DNA from: Nosema muscidifuracis
Lineage: Eukaryota > Microsporidia > Nosematidae
Reading direction: 5' to 3'
Assembly (NCBI GenBank): GCA_028335825.1
Contig: JAIOKI010000007.1
Location: 434,001 to 498,000, forward strand
Length of the DNA stretch: 64,000 bases
Below are positions 38,757 through 49,793 of this stretch, piece after piece. Position numbers and translations under genes: made by a program. Each line of letters starts with the position of its first letter. Position 1 is the stretch's first letter. The notes beneath the pieces were generated by a model that saw only the letters and a list, made by a program, of their open reading frames with translations, ran no database searches and was not told the origin of the DNA.

Positions 38757-40850
38757 ATGCCAGATTACCAGTACATCTTACGAGTATTAAATAAAAGTCT
38801 TAAGAGAGTATCAGGTATAGAAAACAAGAGTATACAATATAAGATATCTAAAATAGAAGAGTTAATGAAAGATCTTGAAAATAAATATCGAATACGTACT
38901 TAGAGCTTAATTTCCAAAGAAAAACTAGCTGAAAAAATACATAAAGAGAAGAATTTTATAATTGGATATAGAAAATTAATGGCTAATGATCATTTTCTAC
39001 AATCCCTAGTTAAAGAAAAATTAGAATTTTGTAAGATAAAAGTTAATATGTATGAAAGAGAATTAAGAAATGAAAAATTTGGGAAATTATATAATTCCCA
39101 ACTTGAAAAAGTTGTTGGTAGTGTCAGTTTCGAATTTCTTAAATTTGAATTTGATCCAATTTTTGAAATAGAGAGTCTAAAGATTTTTGTAGATATGAAT
39201 CTTAAAATGAACCAGTATATAGAATCATGCAAGAAAATAGATATATTATTTGAATGTACTTCAGAACTTGAAATATTTCTTGTGGGTAATAATAATATAA
39301 TCCTTGGAGGAATATTAATACCTTGTGATTTTTTAATAGATAAAGAAGATACAGTTATGGAATTAGATTTTGGAAATTACAATTATATAATGGTTAAAGT
39401 TTCTTTTAAAAAGGAGATAAAATTAATTCGTAAGAATGCTGGAGTTAATTGTGTATACAAATTAGGACATGGATTAGAAGTTTTTAAAATTTATTCTTTT
39501 AAGATATGTGGAGTATGTGGTAAATATTTATATTTATTTGTAAACAATTATAGATGTTTTAGATGTAAATTTGCTTGTCATAAAAATTGTTCTAATATTG
39601 TTTTATTTAGATGTAAGAATAGCAAAAATGAGAATTCAGGACCATTTAAAATAAATTATGGTATACCACATGTATTTGAAGAAGTCAATAAACATGGAAT
39701 TACATATTGTAACCATTGTGGAGATATGATTACCGAAACTAAAGTATTGAATTGTATTAATTGTGAATTGACATTTCATGTAGATTGTAAAGAATTTATT
39801 TTCGATTGTTGTAAACTTGATATGGATCTAAGAATTAAAATGTCAGAATTTAAACCAAGATCTTTATATAATGAAATTAATGTTCAAAAAGTTAATATTA
39901 AAGATTTTGAATTGATTAGAACACTTGGTAGAGGTCATTTTGGTAAAGTAATACTTTCTAGATATATAAAAACAGATCAAATAATGGCAGTAAAAATGTT
40001 GAATAAACATAAAATATTAAATGAGATTGATACTTCATATATAGAAACAGAAAGAAAAGTATTAAGAAAGATAACTCAGTTCAATCATCCTTTCCTTATG
40101 GAATTATATTTTTGTTTCCAAGATGAAGCCAGATTATATTTTGCAACTGAATATTTAGCAGGAGGGGATTTATTTCATCATACTACCAAACAAAAGTTTT
40201 CTCGAGCTAATATAAAATTATACGCTTGTGAAATTCTTCTTGGTCTTGAATTTCTTCACAGAAATCATATTATTTATAGAGATTTAAAATTAGATAATAT
40301 ACTTTTAACTGAAGATGGTCATATTAAAATATGTGATTTTGGTCTTTGTAAGGAAAATATGGATGTTTATACTCGTACATACACATTTTGTGGTACTTTA
40401 GATACAATGGCACCAGAAATTATTAAGAATAAAGGATATACTAATGCAGTAGATTGGTGGTCATATGGAGTAGTATTATATGAATTATATACCCAATCAC
40501 CTCCATTTCCTGGTATTACAAATCGTGAGATTAGTTTTTCTATAGTGAATTCAGAGCCTTTTTTTCCTGAAATTTTAGATGATAATACACGAGATCTTAT
40601 TACTGGATTACTCAATAAAAATCCTGAATTTAGATTAGGAAATGGTGAAAATGGAATTAGTAGAATTAAAAATCATCCTTATTTTTCAGATGTAAATTGG
40701 AATGATATTTTTAAAAAGAAATTAGATCCTGAATTTAAGCCTGGTAGAAGCATATTTAATTTCGAGGCTGAGCTTACAGATGATCTTATTTTATTATCAA
40801 ATAGTGTAGAACAAAATATTAATGATGATCAATTTAATAATTTTAAATGA
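38757..40850 (+). CDS. PKC1: Protein kinase C (Pkc1-like), HR1 region split by an in-frame TAG
   Basis: Rho-activated cell-wall-integrity type kinase. Domains: HR1a from MPDYQYILRVLNKSLKRVSG; HR1b KLAEKIHKEKNFIIGYRKLM continuing past the ATG at 38979; a C2-like region; two C1 zinc domains (Cys/His from about 39,480 and 39,660); kinase from about 39,905 with GRGHFGKV, VKMLNK, YRDLKLDNILL, DFGLCK and TFCGTLDTMAPE. HR1a and HR1b are in the same frame but separated by TAG at 38901-38903, and HR1b begins between that TAG and the next ATG. A 24-nt GT...AG segment (38896-38919) would remove the stop and keep frame. The AGC tail is short and lacks a clear hydrophobic motif. If the TAG is real, translation from 38979 would lose half of HR1b. 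Confidence 0.85.
38896..38919 (+). other. Candidate 24-nt intron in PKC
   Basis: Starts gtacttag, ends ccaaag, with cttaat inside as a possible branch site. Length is divisible by three and removal joins ATA-C|AA into codons reading RIQKLAEK. Microsporidian introns can be this short, but the usual start is GTAAGT and introns usually lie at the very 5' end, so this is speculative. Confidence 0.3.
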
Positions 40851-41104
40851 GAAGATTCTTTTAAAAATATTCTATAAGCTTATATAGTTTATTTAAAAAT
40901 ATTAGATAAGCTTTTTATAATAAGCTATATGATTCTTTAATTTAGTTATATTTTATTAGATAAGTTTTTATAATATTCAATATGATTCTTTAATTTAGTT
41001 ATATTTTATTAGATAAGCTTTTTATAATTTAGTTATATTTTATTATATTAGATCGTTTTTAATTTAGATATAAAAAATAGAGAAAAATCAAATTTAAATT
41101 TTAT
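40851..41104. repeat. Spacer with ~50-bp repeats
   Basis: Two to three copies of gattctttaatttagttata and tattttattagataagcttt between convergent PKC and RING genes. No gene seen. Confidence 0.65.
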
Positions 41105-41962
41105 TTATATTTCTGCATAATATTTGTTAGTAAATCTACAATAAGGACATCTAGAGGATTGTTCACATAACCACTTATCTACACATTTCTTATGAAAATA
41201 ATGGTTACAAAAGAGTATTCGAATATCATCAAGATCTTCATACATATCAAAGCATATCAAACACGAGTCTGTATATTTATCTTTTAAATCTTTAAATTTT
41301 ACTACACTAAATCTCTCTAGTTCAAATTCTGTTATGATAGGATTATAAGATGAATATATTCCACATACTAAATAGAACATGCTTATTACACAAAAGCATA
41401 TCATCAATAGACATATTGATAAATTAATCTTCTGAGCATATGGAGTCATAATTTTTTTAGTATATTTTATTAAGATATTTGATCTAGTAAATATCATCAT
41501 AAGTATTTCTTCACTAATATCTTCATCAAGTAAGAAATAGTTCTTATTTCCAGGATACATTTCTAATAAGTTTATCCATCTATTTAATATTTTATACTTA
41601 TCTATGTCTTTACTACATAAGAAGAATATAGTAGAATAATCAGGCATATTTATATTTAGATTTTCCATAGAGATACCTGTACCAATAAATATACATGATT
41701 CATCAGAATGTGAGAATGAAGGATATAATGAAGAAGAATATAAAGATTTATCTAATGGATATGATGTGTTAGATGATTTTCTTACTATTTGGTTATGTAT
41801 TATATCTATATATTCATAATTATTGATTTTACGAATTACTTCATTATTATAAATAGAAAGAATATTCTTATTATGTAGACTTCTTATATTAGATTCGAAA
41901 TATGATGTACTATTTAAAGATAAGTACCATTTTATATATGAGAAATATCTAAAAATATCCAT
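41105..41962 (-). CDS. Membrane RING-H2 ubiquitin ligase
   Basis: 285 residues. A membrane helix at about 195-215 (INLSICLLMICFCVISMFYLVCGIY) separates an N-terminal domain from a C-terminal RING-H2: CLICFDMYEDLDDIRILFCNHYFHKKCVDKWLCEQSSRCPYCR, with C-x2-C...C-x-H-x2-H-x2-C...C-x2-C complete. This is the layout of ER or Golgi membrane E3 ligases; the specific orthologue is unclear. The N-terminal domain is unrecognised. Only ACC, not CCC, lies before the ATG (taccttATG). Confidence 0.87.
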   Translation of the reverse strand: MDIFRYFSYIKWYLSLNSTSYFESNIRSLHNKNILSIYNNEVIRKINNYEYIDIIHNQIVRKSSNTSYPLDKSLYSSSLYPSFSHSDESCIFIGTGISMENLNINMPDYSTIFFLCSKDIDKYKILNRWINLLEMYPGNKNYFLLDEDISEEILMMIFTRSNILIKYTKKIMTPYAQKINLSICLLMICFCVISMFYLVCGIYSSYNPIITEFELERFSVVKFKDLKDKYTDSCLICFDMYEDLDDIRILFCNHYFHKKCVDKWLCEQSSRCPYCRFTNKYYAEI

Positions 41963-42663
41963 AAGGTATTTGTTTATATTATTAATGTTTATAATAAAGA
42001 TACAAACAAAACATATTTAAATTAATTAAGAATATATAATATAATAGATTTTAATATATTGATATTTGAAATTATTCATTACTTAAGTATATCCTTTAAT
42101 ATAGATAAGATATTAGTATTATAAAATTATTATAGTCATAAATAAAAAAGTTATATAATTGATCAGATAAACAATACTAAGTAAATATATAATCGGTCAA
42201 ATATCTTACTCAAGCTTGATAATATTGCATAAATATTATAATTTTAAATTTAAATATTTCATTAATTTTTAAATTATTACATAATTCTTCTTAGTTTCAT
42301 ACTCAATCTTAAATATTTCAATAATTTTTAAATATTTCGTTAATAATTATATGATTCTTCTTAGTTTCATACTCAATCTTAAAGATTACACTTTTATGGT
42401 ATTCCATAAATATTTCATTTTTTTTAAATATCTTACTTATGCTTGATAATATTTCATAAATATTTCGTTAATAATTACATAATTCTTCTTAGTTTCATAC
42501 TCAATCATAAAGATTACACTTTTATAGTATTCCATAAATATTTCAATAATTTTTAAATATTCTGTTAATAATTACATAATTCTTCTTAGTTTCATACTCA
42601 ATCTTAAAGATAATACTTTTATGGTATTCCATAAATATTCTTAAATATTTTTTAAGCCCTCAT
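41963..42663. repeat. 0.7-kb spacer with ~100-bp repeats
   Basis: 42230-42650 holds three to four imperfect copies of a segment containing ttcttcttagtttcatactc, then aatcttaaagattacacttt and tggtattccataaatatttc, in variable lengths. It lies between divergent genes. No coding seen. Confidence 0.75.
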
Positions 42664-43302
42664 ATGCATAAACTAAATCTTCCTGGTCCTAAGAACTACA
42701 AATGTGAATACTGTAAATCAAAAGTTTATGACAATTATTGCTCAACATGTAGATCACATTTTATTCTAACAGACAACGAACAGAAATATATATCAGTAGA
42801 GATGGATGAGTTGGATCACTTGACTATATCTGATAGGTTATGTAATGACTGTACTTTATATTACAACACGAGTAATAAAATTATAAAAGCTTCTTCTTAT
42901 ACAGATTATCTGTATAAACTTAAGTTATGTAAGAAATGTAAAGATGATAATCAGAAATTTATAAGAAACATGTTCTATAAGAATTTTATTTTATACAGAT
43001 GTAGAGAAAGTGTATATACTCATGGATTTATTATGCTTTTTGTTTTATTCTTTTTTATATTCAATAAGAATGATTATTTTTATTATATTTATTTCTTACT
43101 TAATTTTACTAATTATTCTTATATAGATCTATTAGTTTGTGGAATACTCTTTTATGGTAAGAATTATTGTATATTTAGGTATATTTATTTAGGATTTAAT
43201 TGTTACAGTATGTCTTGTAAGAATAAATTTTACTTTTATATGCCAGTGAATTTAGAAAAGACTGGAGATATAGATAAACATATAGAAGAACTCAAAATAT
43301 AA
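42664..43302 (+). CDS. Ima1-like zinc-ribbon membrane protein
   Basis: 212 residues. N-terminal Cys pairs: KCEYCKSKVYDNYCSTC, then LCNDCTLYYN and LKLCKKCKDD (four CxxC-type pairs), followed by two or three membrane helices. The arrangement, with a final Y/LxLCxxC pair after a helix, resembles the N-terminal domain of Ima1/NET5/TMEM201, inner nuclear membrane proteins linking nucleus and cytoskeleton. Length is much below the family's, so only the first part would remain. Recognition by Cys spacing only. CCC lies five bases before the ATG (gccctcatATG). Confidence 0.72.
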   Translation: MHKLNLPGPKNYKCEYCKSKVYDNYCSTCRSHFILTDNEQKYISVEMDELDHLTISDRLCNDCTLYYNTSNKIIKASSYTDYLYKLKLCKKCKDDNQKFIRNMFYKNFILYRCRESVYTHGFIMLFVLFFFIFNKNDYFYYIYFLLNFTNYSYIDLLVCGILFYGKNYCIFRYIYLGFNCYSMSCKNKFYFYMPVNLEKTGDIDKHIEELKI

Positions 43303-43671
43303 ATTTAAATATAATATTATTATATTAAATTTTACAATATTTATATTATTAATTAGTATTGAATATATATATTATCGGTTGGTATTAAATATTTGTTACA
43401 ATATATATGCTAGGTTATTTTCATGATATTAAATATAAGTTACAATATTTATATTATATTAAATTTTACAATATCTATATTATCAATTGGTATTGAATAT
43501 ATATATTATATTAAATATATGTTACAATATATATGCTAGATTATTTTCATGATATTAAATAGATATACTAGATTTTTTTTTTATATTTGATAGAAAAATT
43601 ACAAACTTGTTATATATGAAACACTCTTTAGTAAAATACCTTTAACTTATATTATTAATTAAAAATAATAT
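43303..43671. repeat. Spacer with ~120-bp direct repeat
   Basis: Segments near 43320-43440 and 43440-43560 repeat tattaaattttacaatatct, gttacaatatatatgctaga and ttattttcatgatattaaat. No gene seen. Confidence 0.7.
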
Positions 43672-46600
43672 TTATTTAATTAATGTTCTTATTATTTCAT
43701 CTGTAATTTTGCATTCATCTGTTTTAACTTCATACGATATTTCTTTAAATATTCTTCTTATTAAACTTCTATTCTCATAAATAAGGAAATTATAAATTAA
43801 ATAATTTCTAATATTCTCCTTTAAATCATCATTAACTAATTTATATATCTCTTGTAATCTTTCTATGCTCATCACTGTATTTCTACTTAATAAAACATTT
43901 ACTAATTTATCATATTCAGTAATATTCTTATAAGATACATCTACAATAAATTTATAATTTTTCTTAGTAATTAGACATTGTAATTTATCATTATCTAATT
44001 TACTAAATACTTTCTTATAAAGTCCACCATCTTCAGAATATGTATTTTTAATATATAAATATATCGTATTAATATCATAATTTCCTATATTTATATTTTT
44101 AGTATTCTGTAGCAAATATATAAGAGAATTTGAATCAGTTGACTTAGAATTTATTACATGCTTAAATAATCTCTTAAGATCATCTTCTGTAAGAAGAGAT
44201 AATATTTCTAAGTTACTTATAAGATCTTCATCAAACATTAATAGATCAAAAATAAAAGAATTATTATCTTTAAGAACTTCTAAAGATTTAGTATATTTTT
44301 CATCTAATGATAAATTCTTATTATTATTTTCCTCTGATAATTTACTAATATATTTTTTTATATTTTCACTCAATATTTTAAAAACAAAATACTTTTCTTC
44401 TTTATTTCTTAATAGAATACTGCATATCTCTACATTTATATCTCTTAATAAATAATCTTTACATTCTTCTTTTAATTTATTCTTTCTAATTCCATGTACT
44501 AAAATACACTCATATATATTAAAATAATTATTTTTACAATATTCATAATCTATAATAGAAGAATATTTGATAACTAATTCATTGATAACATTATTAGCTA
44601 CATCTGGAATATTTACATAATACATATTTAAATAATTTAAAATATCTTGATATATCATTTTAAGTAGTATATTATAATTCTCTATCTTATTTTTAAGTAT
44701 CTCATTAACTCTTTTTCTAATTAATCCATTAGAATCATATTTATAAATATAAAGTATAGGAAGAATATTATTTGGTAAAGTATCCCCTATCTGAGTACTT
44801 AATATCTCAACACAACTCATACGAGTAAGTGAATTTATAAAAGATTCTTCTATTATATATTTAAAAATTAATTCGTTATTAATTAATTTTGAAAATGCAT
44901 GTACTGCTACTTTATTATCTCTGGATGTATAAATACGTTTTAATACAGGTAAATAATTATCCATGTATTCTATAAATATTTCAAGATCAAAAGCATAAGC
45001 AAGGAAATTTGAACTATTTGCTACGTTCTTAGCTATAACTTCTCTAGAAAGATTTTCATTATTAAAAATCTTAAGAACTTCTACTAAAAAATATGAAACT
45101 CTTAAATCACTATCAATATTACATATTAATAAATCTAAATCTTCTATTTTTATATCTTCATTTACTAAGTCATGTAATATTTTTACTATACTAACACATT
45201 CTTCTGTATAAAAATTATTTTGTATAACAAAACTACAAAGAATTTTAAATACTTCTTTCTTAAAATATTTCTTATTTATGACTATTTGCCCAATTCTACT
45301 TAATATTATAAAAATGTATTCTTTAAATTCCTTAATATATCTTCTAACTAATTCTATTAATAAATATAAACTAGTATCATCTATCATATAATTAATTTGT
45401 AAAGATAAAATACTTAATAATGTATTATTAACATTCATTTTATCAATAAAAGATTCTATAATTTGTGTCTTTATATTGCCAATATCTGTGTTAATACATT
45501 TCATATTCTTCAATAATCTTTTACTTTCTGATACTGTATTAATGTTAGTATCATTTAGTAAATTAATTAATATTTTAATATATTTGAAATCTAGAGAATC
45601 AATAAACTTAAGAATGTATCTAAAATATTTATCTTTTATATCAAGTACATGTATGATATATTTATTATTAAGATAATTCATACAATCATAATTTACTAAA
45701 TTTCGATCTGATTTTTTAATAATATTTGAATTATCTTTTATATATGACTCTATTATAAAATCAGAATACTTATAAAATAAATATAATCCATCATTATATC
45801 TTATATTATATACTAAATTAACTAATAAAAGTTTATCATCGGTTAAATCATCTAATTCATTAAAATTCACTATACTTATTAAATATATCAAGTTTCCTGA
45901 TCTATCTATATTTTTATATTCAGAATAAGATAATATTTTAAAAATATTTTTTCCTTCTTCTATAGTACATTCTTCTTTATTAATATTCTCTAAATATCTA
46001 AATTTATATTCATCATGACTAAAACAATATTTAAAAAATAAATCACTATTTTTAAGCTTTTCATATATTTTATCACTCTTAACATTTTCAATAATATTTT
46101 GTTTAGTGAGATAATAAAACTTATTTTTACTTTCTATATCAAATATTCTTAAATCATATTCCTTGATTAGAGACTTCTCATATAATATTTCATAATAAAC
46201 AGGTCTCTCATCTTCATATTTCTTAAATAACTCAGTAACTATTTCATTAATATCAAGTTTTCTTATAATTTTTGAAATAACTATTTGTTTGAGATTTGTA
46301 TGTAAATATTTTTCATAATCTTTAAAATTAATATTCTCTACTTTATCATTAAACAAATCAAAGATAAGGACATCAACTGGAATGATAAATTTTGATAAAT
46401 TATTACACAAATAATCAATCATGTTATTATTAACCAAAGAATAATACAAACTAGAATTAATATCATTATCCTTATAAAATCCATTTAGCCTGAAAATTGA
46501 GTCTATAATACTAACATCCTGAAACTGGCATGATATATCTATAATTATTTTTAAAAGAAGTATATCAACATCACGTACAAATAAATTTCCTAAATCAATT

Positions 46601-47475
46601 TTTTTCATAATTGAATAGAATTTTTCTTTATTTATGCATATATTTTTTTTATTTATATATTTTTTTGTTAAAATAATTTGTTTGTCAACGAACAAATTCA
46701 TAATATGCATATGTGGATAATATTTATGATCGGGTAATACACCATTACTATAATATTCCAATAACTTTTCCGGATTTTCAATCTTTAGATAAAATTCATA
46801 ATCTTCTCTGTTTACGTATTTTATTAAAAAATCGTATTTACTAAATCCTTGATTAATAGCACTTTCTCTAAATCTATTAAATATCATAAAATCTTCAGTA
46901 ATATTTTCAAAATTTCTTATATCAATTTTATCAAACAGTTTTCCAAAAGGCTTAAGATCAATCTTCGAACTTACAATTATTTCTACGATATCTGGTGGCA
47001 AAAAATCTTTAAAATAGTCAAAAAAGTTAGCAATAATCTGTGGAACATATTTGTTATTCTGTATGTACTGGTCTAAACATTTAAACTCAACGTATTTGTA
47101 ATATTTTAAAACACGTCTTACTAAAAAAATATTCAGTGATTTTGTACTAAGTATTTTTTCAAGAAGAGTTAATAATTTTAGATGATCATTTGTTTTTATA
47201 TATTCTATAATTAAATCTATATCTTTATGTTTAATATCATTATATGAAGTATTCAAAATTAAATGTTGGATATTAAAATATTTTAAATCAGTTTCTTTTT
47301 TTAAATCATTTTTTATATCTTCTGGAATATATTTTATATATCGAAGAGTGTCATGTTCAATTATTTTATATAAAGCAATATCAGTAGACAAATCTGAAGA
47401 AAGATTTGTAATCTTTTTTGCATATTTTTTTATAAGCCTCTTGTTCAAATTTGTTTTAGTATTTAATTTTGTCAT
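43672..47475 (-). CDS. Giant helical-repeat protein, possibly Utp10/HEATR1
   Basis: Not firmly recognised. 1267 residues, helical from end to end with no membrane segment, metal motif or enzyme signature: a HEAT/ARM-type scaffold. The N-terminal phrase KLLTLLEKILSTKSLNIFLVRRVLKYYKYVEFKCLDQYI loosely recalls the start of Utp10/HEATR1, the large U3-processome scaffold; the typical BP28CT domain could not be confirmed. Other candidates of this size (Mms19, Rif1-like, importin-like) are not excluded. CCC lies about 11 bases before the ATG (acccataaaaataATG). Codon use matches its neighbours. Confidence 0.75.
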   Translation of the reverse strand: MTKLNTKTNLNKRLIKKYAKKITNLSSDLSTDIALYKIIEHDTLRYIKYIPEDIKNDLKKETDLKYFNIQHLILNTSYNDIKHKDIDLIIEYIKTNDHLKLLTLLEKILSTKSLNIFLVRRVLKYYKYVEFKCLDQYIQNNKYVPQIIANFFDYFKDFLPPDIVEIIVSSKIDLKPFGKLFDKIDIRNFENITEDFMIFNRFRESAINQGFSKYDFLIKYVNREDYEFYLKIENPEKLLEYYSNGVLPDHKYYPHMHIMNLFVDKQIILTKKYINKKNICINKEKFYSIMKKIDLGNLFVRDVDILLLKIIIDISCQFQDVSIIDSIFRLNGFYKDNDINSSLYYSLVNNNMIDYLCNNLSKFIIPVDVLIFDLFNDKVENINFKDYEKYLHTNLKQIVISKIIRKLDINEIVTELFKKYEDERPVYYEILYEKSLIKEYDLRIFDIESKNKFYYLTKQNIIENVKSDKIYEKLKNSDLFFKYCFSHDEYKFRYLENINKEECTIEEGKNIFKILSYSEYKNIDRSGNLIYLISIVNFNELDDLTDDKLLLVNLVYNIRYNDGLYLFYKYSDFIIESYIKDNSNIIKKSDRNLVNYDCMNYLNNKYIIHVLDIKDKYFRYILKFIDSLDFKYIKILINLLNDTNINTVSESKRLLKNMKCINTDIGNIKTQIIESFIDKMNVNNTLLSILSLQINYMIDDTSLYLLIELVRRYIKEFKEYIFIILSRIGQIVINKKYFKKEVFKILCSFVIQNNFYTEECVSIVKILHDLVNEDIKIEDLDLLICNIDSDLRVSYFLVEVLKIFNNENLSREVIAKNVANSSNFLAYAFDLEIFIEYMDNYLPVLKRIYTSRDNKVAVHAFSKLINNELIFKYIIEESFINSLTRMSCVEILSTQIGDTLPNNILPILYIYKYDSNGLIRKRVNEILKNKIENYNILLKMIYQDILNYLNMYYVNIPDVANNVINELVIKYSSIIDYEYCKNNYFNIYECILVHGIRKNKLKEECKDYLLRDINVEICSILLRNKEEKYFVFKILSENIKKYISKLSEENNNKNLSLDEKYTKSLEVLKDNNSFIFDLLMFDEDLISNLEILSLLTEDDLKRLFKHVINSKSTDSNSLIYLLQNTKNINIGNYDINTIYLYIKNTYSEDGGLYKKVFSKLDNDKLQCLITKKNYKFIVDVSYKNITEYDKLVNVLLSRNTVMSIERLQEIYKLVNDDLKENIRNYLIYNFLIYENRSLIRRIFKEISYEVKTDECKITDEIIRTLIK

Positions 47476-47890
47476 ATTATTTTTATGGGTAAAGATTTAT
47501 ATTTAAAAAAATTTCAAATATAAAATTTTTGATATTTACTTCATTATCTAAAATATACAAATTTTTATAATCTATTTTACTTTTTTTAACTAAAATTATT
47601 TAATTTAAATATCGGTAAAGAATTGAAAATATTTTCTTTGGAGGATGTTAGGAAAGCACCTACAAAAATTATGATAAAAATAAAACGACTTTCCTTCTCA
47701 GAAATGAAAAGATTAAACTAGTATTAATAAAAAATAAAAATTATGATAAAAATAAAATACATTTCTTTCTCAGAAATGAAAAGCTTAAACTAGTATTAGT
47801 AAAAAATAAAATTTGATACAACTTAAATAATGTGGATAAAAAATTCTCAGAAATAAGAAAATCTCCTATATTTTAAAAACATATAAATAT
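47476..47890. repeat. Spacer with a 72-bp direct duplication
   Basis: Copies start at 47668 and 47740 (attatgataaaaataaaa..., then ctcagaaatgaaaag, aaactagtatta). They differ at about six positions. The segment before it, gaggatgttaggaaagcacc (47641-47660), is less AT-rich and unexplained. No gene seen. Confidence 0.75.
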
Positions 47891-48904
47891 TTATTCATTA
47901 GTTTTGATTTTTTTAGTTTTTTCCTCTGTTTCAGATTCTTCTCCTTCAATCTCATTTTCTTCTAAGTCATCTTCCACTGTTTCTTCTTTCCAACCAATCA
48001 AAAATGAATGAACACTTGGTGGAATCATAACATTCATTTCAATATTTTTCTGGTTAATTTTGAATCCTCTAAATTCAAAAATATCACCATCTTCACCATC
48101 ATCAGCCACAGGCTGGTCAAGTTCTTTTTGAATTTCTTCCATCTCATTTTCATTAACTTTTTCGTTCTTATCATCTTCAGTACTTTCATTATTAAGATTC
48201 TCTTCTAATGCTTCACTAAATTTTTTAGGTTCAGAAGAATTGTCTCGACTTTCAGTATTTTTTTCATCTTCTTCAATATTTTTTTCACCTTCTTTAAGAT
48301 TTACACTATCTTTTTCAAGATTCTCTTCAATATTTTTTTCACCTTCTTCAGTATTTTCACTATCTTTTTCAATATTTTCTTCGTCTTCTTCAAGATTCTC
48401 TTCACTATTTTCAATTTCTGCATCCTCATCTTCAACTATCAAATCATCAAAATTATCATTCTCTTCATCTTCTTCTTCAAGATCTTCATCGACTATATCT
48501 TCGGCATCATCTTCAGTTTCATTGTACAAAAGTTTTTCATTAGATATTCCTGGATAATAAACATCCACTATGTACCCTACTCTCATAAACTGTTGATCCT
48601 TAAATTTACCTACAATAATTATAGAAGTCAACCCAAATAATTGCTCATAAGGTATTTTACTCAAATCTGGTGCATCAGCTTCCAAGCTAAATTTTACATT
48701 TCCTTTGGGGATGGGACAAATTTCTGTCTCAGATAATATCTGATCCTCATTTTCGTTGCTAACATTAACCGTATATATTACTGAAAATATTACTCCTTCT
48801 TGAATATCTTCTTTACAATGCATCTCAAGATCAAATTCAAATGGGTCGAGCAATTTTCGTACTGTGTTTTTCAGTTCTATCTTTTTGAGAGTAAGAAGTT
48901 CCAT
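47891..48904 (-). CDS. ASF1: Asf1 histone chaperone with an acidic insertion
   Basis: Binds H3-H4. The N-terminal 120 residues follow Asf1: LLDPFEFDLEMHCKEDIQEGVIFSVIYTV, DQILSETEICPIPKGNVKFSLEADAPDLSKIPYEQLFGLTSIIIVGKFKDQQFMRVGYIVDVYY. In the family the next strand follows within about 25 residues. Here about 145 residues of Glu/Asp/Asn-rich, partly repetitive sequence (DEENIEKDSENTEEGEKN) come first, and only then FRGFKINQKNIEMNVMIPPSVHSFLIGW, which fits the last Asf1 strands (RNIL...PRVTRFNIVWD). A short acidic tail follows. So the acidic tail that yeast carries at the end here mostly sits inside the fold. No clear CCC (atcctttaaaATG). Confidence 0.88.
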   Translation of the reverse strand: MELLTLKKIELKNTVRKLLDPFEFDLEMHCKEDIQEGVIFSVIYTVNVSNENEDQILSETEICPIPKGNVKFSLEADAPDLSKIPYEQLFGLTSIIIVGKFKDQQFMRVGYIVDVYYPGISNEKLLYNETEDDAEDIVDEDLEEEDEENDNFDDLIVEDEDAEIENSEENLEEDEENIEKDSENTEEGEKNIEENLEKDSVNLKEGEKNIEEDEKNTESRDNSSEPKKFSEALEENLNNESTEDDKNEKVNENEMEEIQKELDQPVADDGEDGDIFEFRGFKINQKNIEMNVMIPPSVHSFLIGWKEETVEDDLEENEIEGEESETEEKTKKIKTNE

Positions 48905-49793
48905 TTTAAAGGATAAAATAATTTTTTATAAAAATTAGAGAAAATAAAAAGGGATAATTTGACAAGTAAAAGTCTCAAATATACTTTTTTTGAGAAATTT
49001 ATTTAGTAAAATAAGTTAAAATATTCGTTTAGGGTATTTTATAACTTTAAATTTAAACAAATATTTTTCAAAAGAAAATCTAATAGATTCATAAAAACTA
49101 AATTTGCATTTTTATAAAATTTTATCAAATAAAAATCGAATTTATGTAACATTTATCAAATAAATTCGCATTCTTATAGTATTTAATCATAAATATTTTT
49201 TAAATATAAATTACCATTCTTATAGAATTTTATTAAAAATAAAATTCGCATTCTTAAAAATCTTATCAAAAATATTTTTTAAAAATAAAATCCACATTCT
49301 TATAGAATTTTATCAAACACATTTTTTAAAAATCAATCTATCTAAATTTAATCAAAATAAAATTCGCATCTTTAAAATTTAATCAAAAACATTTTTAAAA
49401 AATAAATTTAGTTAAATTTAATTAAAATAAAATTCTCATCATTATATAATTTTATTAAAAACATTTTTTAAAAAGAAAATTCGCATTCTTAAAATTTAAT
49501 TAAAAGAAAATTCTCATCATTATATAATTTTATTAAAAACATTTTTAAAAAATCAATCTATCTAAATTTAATTATAATAAAATTAACATTATTATAGAAT
49601 TTTATAAAATACATTTTTTAAAAATCAATCTATTTAAATTTACATAAAATAAATTCGCATTTTTTCTAACATACAGATTTTAAATTAAAAACATTTTTAA
49701 ACAAAAACTAAAACTCAACTTACTAAATAACGAATAAATAAAATTTTTAAATTTCAATTTATCTTTAAAATAATAAATCTTATATCACCCTTC
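48905..49793. repeat. 0.89-kb spacer with ~60-bp repeats
   Basis: 49070-49660 consists of imperfect copies built from attcttatagaattttatca, aaaacattttttaaaaataa and aaaattcgcattcttaaaa. Seven or more copies of variable length. No gene seen. CCC at 49788-49790 precedes the next ATG. Confidence 0.75.

Noticed and set aside
48240-48557. Ser/Phe-rich plus-strand frame of 105 codons
   Set aside because: It is the reverse complement of the acidic Asf1 insert; Glu codons read backwards give Ser/Phe.
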